64,000 nt of DNA, taken from positions 1,278,381-1,342,380 of the forward strand of contig LNAC01000066.1 in assembly GCA_002007465.1 (NCBI GenBank), in the 5' to 3' direction. This document shows, in pieces, positions 42,268 to 55,910 of the stretch. The stretch is from Ailurus styani (Eukaryota; Chordata; Mammalia; Carnivora; Ailuridae). Each line of letters starts with the position of its first letter. Positions within the stretch are counted from its first letter, which is position 1. Under the pieces are notes generated by a model, which was not told where the DNA came from, did no database searches, and worked only from the letters and a program-made list of their open reading frames with translations. The translations under genes were made by a program, and so were the position numbers.

Positions 42268-43709
42268 TAAATGATCACACTAGACCATGCTCCCTGGCCA
42301 GGATTACCCTTCTTAAGTTCAGGCACGTTCAGTCCAGACAGGGTCTCACCGTGGAGCTCAGGATAGACCCAGGAAGCCGCATGAGGTGAGCTGCCTTGGC
42401 TGCTGTTCGGGTGGTGATGTGACCGGCCAGGGATTGGTTGGCGGTTAGCTACCTGCCTGGCAGCAGGTGTTAACAAAGCTCAAAGCCAAGCCGACAAGGC
42501 TCAGTGGCAGACAGAGAGGGGCCTGGCCAGGAGCTGGGATCCTGGAATAACGGCTCGGAGTGCTTCAACGCATCCGGAGGGCTCCTGCGACCTGCTTGGA
42601 CATTCTGAGGACCCTGGCTTCTCTGATCAGCTCCACTCCTGTTACTCTTAGAGGAACGCTTCCTTACAAAGGTCTTATTCACAAATACTGAGTTAATATC
42701 CCGACGGGCTCAACACAGTGACCCACAGGGCTGCCTTCCCTGGACAGGGAGGTCGTCTCGTCCTCCTCCTCGGACTGACGGTTCTGTGTCTCCTGGACAC
42801 CCGGTGGGGAACAAGTCATGCAGCTGTCTCTAGAGCAAAGCTGACCCCCCACGAGCAGACGCAGGTCATTAGCTCTCCCCCGTGGGGCAACGTCCCTTCT
42901 GCAAAGTACCCTTCCAATTCTTCTGTCTGTGCACCAGGGGCAATGCTGAAGCTTCTTAAGGGTCATCTTCACCACTTCTGCAACGAAAGCCTCAGGGAAC
43001 ACGACCTTTCACATGTTCCAACAGCAGAGTCTATTTGCATCCACGGCCTTAATGAGAACCTGAGCTAACACTGAATTACAGCTCATGTTGGTCAGAAATG
43101 ACAGGGACTCTTTCCGTGAGCGAAATTTGGAATGTTCCCTATTGTTAGTCATGAGTTCACTCTCATGCTACATGCCATTATGATCTTAACAACCTGCTTT
43201 ACACATCACTCCGAGGGCATGATTTGCTCAAATGTGTTTTGGCTTTTGGCCAGAACCAAACACAATACAGTGCGCATCTGACCACACCAGCTCTGTTGTC
43301 AAAAACGTGCTGGCTTCCCCATGGCAGGCACCTCAACTGGCCCCTAGCGGCAGACTGAAGTCTGGCACATTCTGAAGTCTGTCCTGAATGGAGCTATTGG
43401 GAGGGTGGGTGCTGGCTGCTGTTGATGAATTTCACTCTCAGCAGCATAAACAATGAGGTCCGAAAGGGGGGTCGTGTTTGTTTGCTCAGGGCTTTTTCCA
43501 TTAGGCTTGGTCATCAGCGGTTGGCTGGTTACATATACAGTCTTAAGATCAAATGGCTGGAATCTAATTATCCCAGCTTCCTGTCAGCAGAGCCTTGCCA
43601 GGGAAGAACACAGTCATGTTTGCCTGTCTCGTCAGGCTCCCAGGACTCAAAGTATATCATTTGGAGAAAACTAACAAACAACAGATCCTCAGACGTTTTA
43701 TGGGAGAGG

Positions 43710-43930
43710 CAGCATGGTGTGGAGAGACACAGGCTGGTCCAGAATGCAAAATCTACACTTGCCCTCATTCTCCCTCTTTGGCCCAGCATCTAGCCCTTCG
43801 CTTCCCTGAGCTTCAGTTTCTTATTTATTAGTGGGGAATGGTAACACCGACTGCTGGGTTGTTGGGAGCTTCTGGTGGGATGACGTATGCAAGAGAGCTT
43901 TGAAAATGATAATGGTGATAGGGATGATAG
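43710..43930 (+). repeat. MIR SINE
   Basis: The run ggcagcatggtgtggagaga, ccctgagcttcagtttctta, atggtaacaccgactgctgg and gagagctttgaaaatgataa follows MIR in sense orientation. Confidence 0.65.
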
Positions 43931-44267
43931 TAACGAGGGTAGCTGGCATTTATTGGGTACCTTCGTGAGAAGGACACCGTGCTAGGTGTTCAAGAGATGC
44001 TGTCTCATTTAATACTCTCAAACACCTTTGGAAGAGTTGGTGATGACGGTCATAATGATTTTAATAGCAATGGCTAATATTTCTTCAGTGTTTACCCAAG
44101 ACCAGCCTCCAGTCTCAGCTTCGTCTGTAATCCTTGCATCATGAGCAGTAAGTGTTATTATCACTCCTTCCCGACAAGAGAGGAAAGTTAGAGACAGAAG
44201 TTGGCTACTCTGCTCAAGATCGTGCTGCTGGGAAGAGGCCACAAGGAATCAAACAGGCACCCTGATT

Positions 44268-44690
44268 CTAGAACAGGAGCTGTAAACTTTTCCTATAAAG
44301 TCTCTGTGGCATACCCTTCTTCTTCTTTTTTTTAAGATTTTATTTATTTGACAGAGAGAGAGAGAGAGAGATCACAAGTAGGCAGAGAGGAGGGCAGAGA
44401 GAGAGGATAAAGCAGGCTCCCAGCTGAGCAGAGAGCCCAATGCGGGGCTCGATCCCAGGACCCTGAGATCATGACCTGAGCCGAAGGCAGAGGCTTTAAC
44501 CCACTGAGCCATCCAGGCGTCCCGCTTCTTCTCCTTTTTTGTTTCGTCCTTTTTCTGTTTAGTTTTATGTTGTTGATTTTTGCTTGTTTTTATACCGTTT
44601 GCAAATGTAAAAACCACTCTTAGTTCAAGGCTGGTAAGAAATAGGCCAACGGTTAGATATGACCCATAGTAGTTTGTTGACATTTGCTTT
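44268..44690. mobile_element. hAT-type DNA transposon fossil interrupted by a CAN-SINE
   Basis: The left end (aacaggagctgtaaactttt) and the right part (caaatgtaaaaaccactctta, ggccaacggttagatatgacc) belong to the same family as the element at 22578. The SINE at 44336-44523 splits it. Confidence 0.65.
44336..44523 (-). mobile_element. CAN-SINE, antisense
   Basis: The element begins ttaagattttatttatttgacagag and ends aacccactgagccatccaggcgtccc. Flanking cttcttct / gcttcttct sequences suggest the target duplication. Confidence 0.95.
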
Positions 44691-47600
44691 AGAAATAATT
44701 TTACTTTTACAAATAAAAAAAAACTAAACCTCAAGTGTTTAAGTTCCTAAAGTTAGGATTCGAATCCAGTTTGTCTGCTTCTGGAAACTGTCAACAGCTT
44801 TCATGGGTGCTTTTAAAAGGTAAGGTATTCTCACCGAGTTAGGGATACTGTATTCATCTCAATTTCCAAAGAGAACAGACTTTTTCTTCTTGGAACAGAC
44901 TTAGGAACAAGCTAGAAATCTGAGATTTGGCAGACCCAGAGCCAAGTACTGTGCCCGACACTCAAGTCTTCACTGAGTGAAATAATTCTGACTTCAGAGT
45001 GGATTCAGTGACTCACCAAGGTCTCAGCCATTTGCTCAGACTCTTCTAGATCTTGCATTGGAGTCGGTAAATGAAAGCAATGACACATTCTGCCATCTAG
45101 CTCAGGGGAGATCTGTAGCAATTTATGAGATAATTGCCACAGAGCTATTTGGGGGAAAGAAAGATGTTACAAGAAGAAATATGTTCTTTATGACAAGTCA
45201 CCGACAGACAACAGTGGCACTGGAGGCCGTACTTATGGCTTTGAAATGAATACCTCACCAACCGGAGGCCGGATAGGAGAAAAGACTCTGTGATGTCATC
45301 AAGTCAATACTGGCGTATTCACCAACACAACCTCCCATTAAGCAGGGATTTTTATCTTGACCTTGAGTTTCTACTTCAGAGAATAAATGAGCTTCTTGGA
45401 AATGTATCTGGCAATCGCACCTATGTCCAGATCTTTAGGGGAAAGGCCAGAGATTTTATCTGGCTTTCAAAGAGTTTTATTGTGCCCCGAATGTTAGAGC
45501 TATAATACATTTTTTGCAGTATAGTTTCCACGTGATGAGCAGAAGGGAAAGATGAAACTTTCTGGTGTGTAATGAGCAGTACTGGGTTTTGCAGACATCC
45601 TTGTCAGTACGATGCTTCATTAAGCTCTTGAGATACCCACTTAGGGTCCTCCCCCAAGCAACTCACCAGTTCCACACTGACTCTGGTGTGTGGGTCCGCG
45701 CACCAGCCGGAGGGTTAGTCAGCAGTCCAGGCTGGCAGCAGTGAGTGCCACTCAGGGTAAAGCAGACCCACCACCCAGCAAGAGAGTCTCCTCTGTTTTC
45801 TTTTTCACCCCAAGATGGGGTCCCCCAAGACAGCCATAACAAGCCCTGAAGCTTTTCTCCCATTAGTGCTTAGCAGAATTTTATTAACAGGAGGTGTTTT
45901 ATAAAAGTCTATCTGAATGAAGTTCAGGATACTAATGATACTGATAGCAATTTCTCCTCACATTCCTGGGATGATTAAGGTTGTTTCCTTTTATGTCTCT
46001 TGAGTACACCATCTATATGCACAGGTAGGTCTTTGTCAATTAGAGGGTGTTTTTACTTGGTGTTGTTCGTTGGTGGTGGTGGTTTTATCCTGAGATGCCT
46101 GGTTTGGGGGTTTCTGTTTTGTGTGCGGGCCTGAGAGCATCCTTCCTCGGGGACTGTGTTTGTAGCCCTGGGGCATTAAGTCCTGTGGACTGAGACTGGG
46201 GTGGGCTGGACTAGGATTCACAGACAGGGTCGCCCATGAAGTGGGCCTTGGCTTTAACTAGCATGTGGTGGGAGAAAAACATAGTGGGTTGCAGCAGGGC
46301 AGGGAAAGGCCACATAAGGACCTGACGGTTGGAGAAGGAAGTGGGACTTGGCCCATTTGCACTCATTCTGCTCTGAGGTGGGATTGTGTTTTGGGCACAG
46401 ACGACATATTGATGAGCTACTGGGAACCACTTGAAGTTTTTCAGGAGCATTGTTGAATATGGAAAATTTTCAGGATATGGAAGAGTGGGGGGGGGATGTT
46501 ACTTTATTTTTGTTAGTTATTGTGTGTATGTGTGTAATTTAAAAAATACATTAACCTAGACAGATGTAAAGACAAAAGAATTAGAAAACAGTGTAGTTCT
46601 CTGGTATGAGGGAATGGGGAATGAGCCCCGACAGCTGGCAATGAAATGAAAAAGGAAAGATGAGATAAAAGACCATTCAAAGGGAGAATTTGGAAACTGA
46701 ATGTAGGAGGTAGAGAAATCAGGAAGACTTCCCACCGAGATTACTGGAATAATGATGATGACAGTGATGATAGTGTCGATGATACTTGGCATTTGTTGCC
46801 CAATCCTATACAATCTAGCATACGGTTTCTTAACCTCACCAGACTTAGCACTTTTCGCCTGGCTTTCTAGTTTCAGAGACCGTATCTTTTCCCACCTATT
46901 AGCATGGAAGACATCAAAGGCCAGTGAACAGCATTAATTTATTTCTCTCTCCTCTGGAAGCACAAAAACCGTCAAGTGAATAAAAAATATTTGGTATTTG
47001 TGAAATAGGGTAGGCCACTTGTTTCGTGAGAGATTTGAGGCTCAGAGGGGGGAAGTGGCTTACCAGAAGCCACTCAGCTGGTGGCAGAATTCAAGGGGGA
47101 ATCAGAGTCCATGTTTTTTTTCCATCACACAGCCTACTGCAAGTGAAACCATCAGCCGCAATAGGAAGGTCTGAATAGCAAATAAATGCCAGGAAATTAG
47201 AAAATAAATAGAGACTGCTCTCCACTGAGAGGACTACTATTAGATGAGACAGAATTCTGGAATGACTTTGGCCTTTTACTTTTATAAGCTCACTGTTTCC
47301 GGAAGGCTCTGTGTTGAGAGGAGGAGATGCAGTAATAAGAGTGACCCCGATAAGAATACTCTTTCCTGGTTCCTTCCATTGACTCACATCCCCTTGACCA
47401 ACTGCCCACTCTCTGGCCGCCTGGGACAAGAAGTCCCACCAGAAATGGTGCCTTGGCTCAACCAGCCAGGGGCTTTTCACTTGAAATTAGAAAGCCCTCG
47501 CTCAACTTCCCTTCCACAAAGCCTTAGTAATGGGTGACTCACAGGCTCTTCCGAGGCAAGTTTCTGAGGATGACAGACACATTGCTATAGGCTTTGGAGG

Positions 47601-48034
47601 AAGAACACAGGGTGAAGAGGGGGACAGTCTGTATTCTGGCTGAGAACTTCATCATTAAATAATGGCACATGGGTCCCCATTTGGACCCTGTTGACCAGAA
47701 GGCCATATACGAATGCTTACCATCCTAATTCAGGGGACCGAGGCTGGAATGAAATGATGTAACCCCCTAATGTCATTCAATACTGAGAAGGACTCAATTG
47801 TAATTAAATTATCTGGTCTCAACCAAGTTTTTTTAAAAACACCGATAATGTCTGACCTTTCATCCAAGGCTCCAGACCAATTTAAAGGACTATCCATCCA
47901 GGCCACATGTTACTCACACATGTTATAAAATGTCTTCTAATTTCAGAGGGAGTGTCTCTTCAAATCTGATGGCCTTGCTTCTGTCTCTTAGCTTCTACAC
48001 AGGCAGGAAAATACAGTAACGATCCTCAAGACGG

Positions 48035-48380
48035 GCAAATCTACGTTTGTGTCCTGGCTTGGCTCATTATTATTTGTACAACCTTGGTTCAGGAGCTCAG
48101 TGTCTTTGGGCCTCATTTTATTTATCCACAAAATGGGAGTTATCACGTTAAATAACCATGAACATAATAATAATAAAAACTACCAATTATCTGCCTGGGG
48201 GATATTCTAATTGCCAGCATATACGTAGTTTGATTTAAATTATACAACCTCATGAGTTAGGTAACATTAACTCCTCTCTTTTACTGCTGAAGAAACTGAA
48301 GCTCAGAGAAGTTAGTTAACCTGCCCAAACAAGCTGGCAAGTTGAGAACTCAAGATTCAATCCAACCAATACTTTTTTTT
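48035..48380. repeat. MIR copies
   Basis: A sense-like MIR covers about 48035-48160 (gtcctggcttggctcatt, cctcattttatttatccaca). An antisense MIR-like part covers 48200-48380 (actgctgaagaaactgaagc). Confidence 0.55.
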
Positions 48381-50764
48381 TTAAGGTTAAATAAGATATG
48401 TAAAGGGCCACGGAAGCACTGCCATGTCTTAGGTGCTCAACAAAGTTGAGTCCCTTTACCTCTGGGGAGGTAGAGCGTGACTATTGCTTAGGAAGTTCAT
48501 GAACTGGCGCACCTAAAGAGACATTTAGGTGTTCTGTAATAAGGTGACTGGGTGACAACCCAGCTGCCCGTCCCTGCGCATCATGTCATACGTTCTCCGA
48601 TTCTGCAACCAACTTGCATCTCCTCCTGCATGGGGGTCACAGCCTGTCCGTTTCTGGGTCACGTGACTGACACAGACACAACCAGCACCCGCCCCTCTCA
48701 CCACTGCCCTGCCCCTGGTGTCTCAACACGCTTTCTACAGGACTCTCCATGTGGCTTTGGAATTTCAAATTTCATGGGACCCAGAGTAATAATGGTAACA
48801 GCTCCCCTCAGTGAGCGCTTCCTGCATACCTGTGCTTCACTATTTACGAGCCTGCACCCTCCCGGGGCTCAGGGGCTCATGACAGCATGGGGGGATGGAT
48901 GCACTACCATTTTCTCTGTGAGAGGAAGAGAGAGAGGCTCAGATAGTCAGGCACTTGACCGAAATCACACACCAGTCAGCAGTTGGAAGAGCCTGAATCT
49001 AAACCTACGTCTACCTAATGACAAAGCCAAACATTTCTCAAAACTTAAGCCTGAAAGGAGCAGGGACCTGCTCTGAGTCAATCATGTAGCAAGTTATTTA
49101 GAAAACCGAGGGCAGGGGACACATACTCTGCTATCTCTTGAGCTCGCCTCACCCACAACGTAGCTCGAACAGTCTCGCCATGGCCATCCCACACCCACGG
49201 TCCGGGCCAGCCATCAGTCACTCTGTGCCCTGTGCCATCTCAAGAAACGTCACTCTTGGTGAAATGGTGGCTGGTGTTCTCAGTAGGTCACAGACCTGGA
49301 GCAACCTCAGTCTGATTCCCCACTGCATTCAGCAAATCTGAAACTTTAAGCTTAACTTCTTTTTACAAGAGACAGACAGGAACCAAAAAAGAAAAAGGAA
49401 ACTTTGCCATAAGTCAGAGAAATAATGGTATTTTAAAACCCTAATCCTTTTACTCCTTCCAAGAAATATGATAAGCATCTTGATTTTATTCAAGGAAAAT
49501 TCTCTTATCAGAAGGCTGCAGCCTTTGCAGTGCGTGGAGACACGGCAGAGCCGCGGCGAGATTTGGAGAGCGCATTGCGGACTCTGCAGACAGTGAAGAG
49601 CTCTAAATTCTTCCAAAGGAGCAAATTTAATGAATTTATTGGACAGCTCTAGGGCATAAAAACCTGGGATGGGCGAGAAAACAAAACAAAACAAAATGAC
49701 CCATAAGAATTGGCCACTGTCCTCCAGGAGCTCAAAATCTGGTAGGGAAGCTCAGGATGTACATAATTAATGAACCACAGGGAAAAAGCACAGAGAACAA
49801 ATCAAGTGCTTTGGGGGCTGGAATAGGTCAAAAACCCCATGGTGTTCTAGAGGCTGGAAAAGACTTCAAGTAGAAGGTGTCTGCTGAGAGGGACCATGTA
49901 AGGGAGTTTGGGGGGCGTGTACCCAAGAGGAAAGAAGAACAGGACCGAGAGCCGGACTGTGAGATGCAGAGGTTGACACACAATATACTGTCTGCTTTGC
50001 AGGGATGCAGAGGAATGACTGGAGGGAAAACTAGACAGGAGGCTTAGAAAAACAGTGCGGAGCCCAGCATCTGGTAAGCAGTAGAGAATGCTTGTGGGGT
50101 TCTGATCAGGGGAACGGCGTGCTCCAAGTTGTGTTTCAGTGCTGAAAACCCGGTCCAGAGGAAGATAACATCAGCTGTAGAAGGATGATGTCAGGAAGGA
50201 TAGAGATAAGGAAATGCAGGAGAAAAAAAATCTGATTATATAACCAGATCGAATTTCCTCTTATTTCTGATACAGTGAATAGTTTTCATAGGAAACCACT
50301 TTCTGGCTGTCCAAGAATTGGTTTTTACTTCTAATTAGATGGTATTTGGATCAGCTTATTTAAAATCAATGAAGAACCACTGTACAAATGCATCTTTGTT
50401 TGGACAGCGAAAGCTCCACAGAGAAAGATGGGAGGCCAAAGGGAAAAGGTGTACAGGAAAGGATTCGTCTGTTTCAGGGATGGTTCTTGCTGCTGAAGAG
50501 AAGAGACCTTGGGTGGGTCAGGCTCCCTCAGCCAGGAAAGTGGGGGAGAAAGGCTAGCCTGGGCAGGGACTGGGTCCCATTTCCAGCTCCCGGGAAGCTC
50601 TGCGTCCTTTGGGAAATTGCAGGTTAATTTCTCAGCTCCTCTTCTTTATCAATGCGGTGAGAAAATGACACTTACCCTCGGGGTCTCCTGTAGAATACTT
50701 CCCACCACACCAGTACCTACTAAGTAACTGACGAATAACATCTAATAAATCTACTGAATTGCTA

Positions 50765-51190
50765 TCAGCTTTCACTTCCTGGTCTGACCCCATCTTCTAT
50801 CACGTTCCACACATTCACTGAGCACCAGCCACACATGCCAAGCTCATTTCTGTCTCAGAGTCTTTGCACGCACCGTTCCCTTTGCCTGACATCGTATTCC
50901 CCCAAATCAATACGACCGACTCCTCATTGGCATTCTTGTCCCACGTCACAGGGCTGACCTCCTTGAAGCTTTCCCTGACTCCTCCAGATAAGGTACACAC
51001 CACGCTCCTAGCTGTACTCTTTATGGTCTTTATGGCACTGGTGAGTATCTAAACTTGTCTAAATTGTGTGCTTTCATCCCCTTGTTTATTTTCTGGTTCC
51101 TGAAGGGAGAGCAGACCCATCATCAGTGGTATTTATTAACGGGCCTCTGGCAACTGACCCCTGGCACATTGTAGGTTTTTGAGAATTTTG
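50765..51190 (+). mobile_element. L2 LINE 3' region, sense
   Basis: The run tctcagagtctttgcacgc, cgttccctttgcctgacatc, ggctgacctccttgaagctt and ccctggcacattgtagg follows the L2 3' consensus over more than 400 bases. Confidence 0.8.
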
Positions 51191-51655
51191 TGTTTCTCTA
51201 AAGATTGTAGTGTCATTGGCAGAATTAATCTATAGAACCCATGGAAACCTCATAAAACACAATGAGTACTTAATCCATGGCAGTTCCTCTTCCTTGCATG
51301 GGTCCAGAGAATGGCTGGCTCCAAAGTGAAGAAAGGCCTTCTGGAAGGAAAGCAAGGAAGGGGACAGGTGTCCAAGGCTAAGTCAATCAGGTTTCTGAGG
51401 TTCGTTCTGTGCCTGGACACAGTGGATGCTTCACAGAGGGTAGAGTCCCAGATTTTCCTTTTAGGACAGAAGTTTCAGGCAATGGGGCATTTTCTGTATG
51501 GAGGAAGAGGTTCTGAAAGTAAGTGGACAGGCGTGATTCTGAGGCAAATCATCTAGAGAAATAGTTCATAGGAGTCTTATGAATGCTTTATAAAAACTAA
51601 GGAGGGGGGAAAACCAAACACCATCACAGATTTTAGAAGAAAAAGCCCAGCCCAG

Positions 51656-51860
51656 GGGTGCCTGGGTGGCTCAGTCAGTTAAATGTCTGGCTTTGGCTCA
51701 GGTCATGATCTCGGGGTCCTGGGGTCGAGCCCCACATCGGGCTCCCCGCTCAGTGGGGAGTCTGCTTCTCCCTCTGCCCCCCTCACCCCTGCCACATGCT
51801 TGTGTACACGCTCTCTCTGAAATAAATAAATAGGATCTTAAAAAAAAAAAAGAAGAAAGA
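51656..51860 (+). mobile_element. CAN-SINE, sense
   Basis: The head ggggtgcctgggtggctcagtcagtt is followed by a CT-rich tract and an A tail. Flanking aagaaaaagcccagcccag and aagaaaaagcctggcccag form a 19-bp target duplication with two changes. Confidence 0.95.
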
Positions 51861-51919
51861 AAGAAAAAGCCTGGCCCAGCTGCTTAAGGTTTTAGGCTAT
51901 AAAGAAGGTTCCTTCCAGG

Positions 51920-52015
51920 GATATAATTATTATATTAGAATGGATAATCTATGACATTGTAACATTATAATATATTATAATCATTATATAGTCATTATTA
52001 TATTATAATATTAAT
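51920..52015. repeat. TA-rich low-complexity tract
   Basis: The tract is almost pure A/T with repeated attata units and small internal palindromes. Confidence 0.6.
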
Positions 52016-54924
52016 GAACAGAGATGGGGGATCCAAATCTACCTGTTCCCCATCCTACCTGTTCCCCATACTACTTTGACTTATGTGCAATGGGGTTCCC
52101 CAGGAAATGTGTGTATAAAGAAAGGATTTTGATGTGAAAACCTAACTCTTGTCCACACCCTGCATTTTATATGTGAGATGATGGAGGCTCCATGGACTGA
52201 ACAAGAAGGGTTGAGATGAGGACCATGCCCTGAACGCTGAAGGCATCTTTCCATCGCCCCACACTCAGAGAAGATTGAGCCTGGATTTCACAAACACCTA
52301 CTCTAGGCCTAACCTCCCAGGGTCTCCAGGATAAGGGAGCTGGACTCCAGTCTCTTGGATGATTCATGACACCAAAAAAGGTTTCAGTCAGGAAGCACAT
52401 GCTTAATGACCTCAGTCCAAGGCCTCTGCTTATACAACTCTCCTGCTGTCTTGAATGGCTCCTACAGCATGTGCCCTGAGAGCGGCTGGGCCGGAACCTT
52501 CCCCATCCTCTGCTCCTGGGATGACCATCTCAGAGGCATCTGTCCTAGGACATGAGGCCCTAACAAAGTTGGCAGGCAGGCAGACAGGTAGAAGCACATT
52601 ATTTAAGGGTCCTGGGCTTCTGGCTTTACCTTTCGGAGAACCTGATGCTCGAAAACAGAAAATTCTCCAGCTTCATGCACCAAAGCTTCTAAGAGATGGG
52701 GTGAGCTACCTAAGTTACAGAGAAGCTCCACAAAACTGAGGCATGGGATTGACTTTGGCATTTTATTATGTATTCAAAATTCAGTTATTAATTTTGAGAC
52801 TTAAGATTTCTCTCAATATATAATTTATATGAACATGTACAGAATGCATAAATATAAACAGCGGTGTATTTTATCAATACTTATCAATAAATAGAGAGAA
52901 TTTATCTATTACAAAAACAAGTCTATGTCAGTTCCTGTTTTTCCCAGAATGCATTCCTGGGAACCGCATCAAAGGCAGATCATCATAAAGTCAAGGATGT
53001 TTTCCAGAGAGATATTTAGATTGAGGGATCCCAGTATCTTCAGAGCTTTAGCCTCAAATAAGTCACAGATGTAACTAATAATTTCATAAAACCAAAGATA
53101 CGACCATCATTAAAATTTGCAATCCTTTGAAATTATATAATTAAGTTCCATGTTCTATTTAAGGGCATACATGTACATCACATGTTGATTACACAGGACA
53201 CTCAGTGCATTATAAACTGTAGGAGTGGCCCTGCTCTAATTTTACTTTATTGAAAATGTAAACAAAATTTAGGTGGTGTCTAAATAGCATTAAACCATAA
53301 TTAACAATAATTTACATTGGCTATTAGATTATAAAAAAATTTTAAAAATTATCTGGTTCAGTAGCTCAGTAGATTTTTATGTAACAGTCTTGTCAATTGC
53401 TCGTTGATAATCCATGTTTGAGTTATATATATAACATTTACAGAGTGGGGATAATTTTGACGACTCAAGCCTTTTTTCTCCAAATAAATGTTTTCATGGC
53501 AAAAGGGCATTTCAGTTTTTGTCATGTGACTTTGAAGTTTCATGAAATCAAGGCTCATTCTTACCCAAATTAGCCTGTGGTCACCATCTGCCTCCACCGA
53601 CTCCTGTAAGAACAGCAACGTTTCGGCCGTATAAATTTGCAGTGTGGGTGTGTGCAGTAGCCAAATGAGGAGGGGTGGATTTGGAAGAAAGAAACCCTAC
53701 AAGGTGCTCCCTTGGTATTGTTTTTCAACATGGGAAGCTCCTTCTCTAAACTGGTTCACATCTCGGTGAGGAAATCCTTTGTCCTTGGGAGCCCAGGTGC
53801 ATCCAAAGTAATCCAAAGTAATAATAGGCATACAAAATGGCATTTTATGATTTACAGGACGTTTTCACAAAAATTATCGTATTCATCTCTACAACAACTT
53901 TGCGAAGTAGGCAAGAGAGATTCTTTCAGAGGCCAGAGAGTTGGAGGGTCAACAGCGGGTCAGCAATGATTCACTGCCCCTGGCGCTTCCCTACCACATC
54001 CACCTCTCCCTCGCGCTCACAGAGGCAATGGGTAGCTTGTCAAGCCGGACAGAGAGTTTGGGGGTCATCGCTGGGTTCAGGGCCTTGGGACTCGGAACCG
54101 TGCTGCTCCCTCCTTTGTATTAAGGAAGGGCTGTCCTCAAGATGATGGTTGTTCCCTAAGCCTGAATATAGTTGGCAGAGAACAGGGACTTGAAAAAGCA
54201 AAGGAGATTGGTCCAGCCAGAGTCAAGGTGCCCGTTAGGACTCACATAAACTGTCTTCATCCTGGATGAGACTAGATCCCCCGTTCAGTCTGATCTCCAC
54301 TGATCGGCGAGAGTGCCAGCCTCGACAGGGAACGTTTCCGCGTGGTGCAGTATGTCTCAACAGCATTCAGGAGTACTAAATAACATTTGTCTTTAGGGAC
54401 TTTTCCCCCTCCTTTAAGGCATGATTTTCTCCCCAATAAAATTAAGCCTTTACAAGACAGAGGTTTTTTTCTGGGTTTTTTGGTTCGGTTGCTTTTTTGG
54501 GTTTTTTGTTGTTGTTGGGCATTTAGATGGTTTGGGGCAATCTTTTTTTCCTTATTCCAGTCTCTTTCCTATCCGGTTCAATTCCAGAACTAAAGTCAAC
54601 ATCAGTGGAAATGATAACTGACATCTCTTAAGCAGCAGGAACAATGAGTATGATAAAGTCCTGAGATGCTGTCAAATCACAGCCAAGGTCACTGTTAGAA
54701 CCTTACATGGCTCTGGGACATGGCAGTGTCTACTTCCCTGGGACTTTTACTCTGGGGCAGTTGGTAAGAGACAAGGAACTCAGCTTTGAATAAAAGACAT
54801 CCAGGTTAATCTGAAGGGCAAAGCTGGCAAGATCAAGAGTCTAGAAGGCCCAAATGAGGAGGGTGGTCCTTTGAAACAAAGTCAAGAGACAGGCAAGCCA
54901 TGGCTTTTCGAGGTAGCTCAGGGA

Positions 54925-55125
54925 TGTAGCAGTATCCTTGGTCCTAGAAACAGAAAGGGATCTTGGAGATCCCCGAGTACGAACTTCAGTTCACGGTTGT
55001 AGAAAGTGAGATCCAGGAATGGAAGGGCGTGGGCCAAGATCTCACAGCATGTTAGGAGTAGAACCAGGGCTGGAATTGGGGTCCCTGGCTTCAAGTCAAG
55101 CACTGTTTTCCCACCCAGACTCTGC
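54925..55125 (-). repeat. MIR SINE, antisense
   Basis: The run gtagaaagtgagatccagga, ccaagatctcacagcatgtt and aaccagggctggaattgggg is antisense MIR. Confidence 0.55.
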
Positions 55126-55579
55126 TTAGTCTGGCCCTCATCCACCTGCGGCGAAGATCACGTCTCCCCTGTGTGAGCTGCCAACAGTTCTCTCCTTTGG
55201 GAGCAACAAGGCCGGGTTGAAGGCTTTTAAGCTGCTACCGTAGGCTTTGTCACAAGTTCAGTGGAAAGATTCCAAAGTCTTTAATAAACACTACAATGTT
55301 GTTGGCCCTGCCCAAGGCTCTTTAGCAGAAGATGCCCGGTTCTAGTCCAAGAAGGAAGCAAGCATCTCGGAGCAGCAGGGCCCGAGGCCACGGCACTGGG
55401 GGCAAGCTGTCTTTGGCCAAGCTCCAAGGGTGCCGCAGACACTGTTCTCCTCGGAAAGATCTCTGCTCCCATTTCTTCCATGGTAAATGAATGGAGCATG
55501 TCCTGAAGAGGACTGGAACCGGCCTCAAGGAAGAGTGAGTGAAAGTCTGCAACTGACACGGGGGCTGGCCAGGAGGACA

Positions 55580-55910
55580 CAGGTTTGGACCCAAACACCG
55601 GGAAGAAAGCATGTTAGTGTCTGGGCCAGAACAGGACAGAGACGAGACAGCGAGCAGCTTGCACATGGCTGGAACAGGCATGAACAAGCAAGAAATGCGT
55701 GCTTTTGGAACATGGCTCTGACCAAGACAGGCACCAGGAGGATGTGTTTTGACAATGTCTGTGAGCAGACACAGCAAAGAAGGCATATTTGGAGACATCT
55801 ATGACTGAGATAAGACACAGTGAGCGATCGTGTTTGGAACATGAGAGACACAAACCAGGAACAGTAAGGGGACATATTGGGGACAACAGAGAGTGCGACG
55901 CAAGGGCGAG
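55580..55910. repeat. Degenerate ~42-bp tandem repeat (minisatellite)
   Basis: A motif like gtgtttggaacatg followed by acaga/acacag recurs with its ttgg-type core near 55584, 55621, 55669, 55703, 55747, 55788, 55833 and 55875, a spacing of about 34-48 bases. It lies downstream of the HTR4 tail b stop on the - strand, so probably in that 3' UTR. Confidence 0.6.

Noticed and set aside
52755..53250. HTR4 tail b polyadenylation site at a - strand AATAAA
   Set aside because: Hexamers exist near 52762 and 53246 but this A/T-rich stretch would contain some by chance, and no other signal fixes the 3' end.
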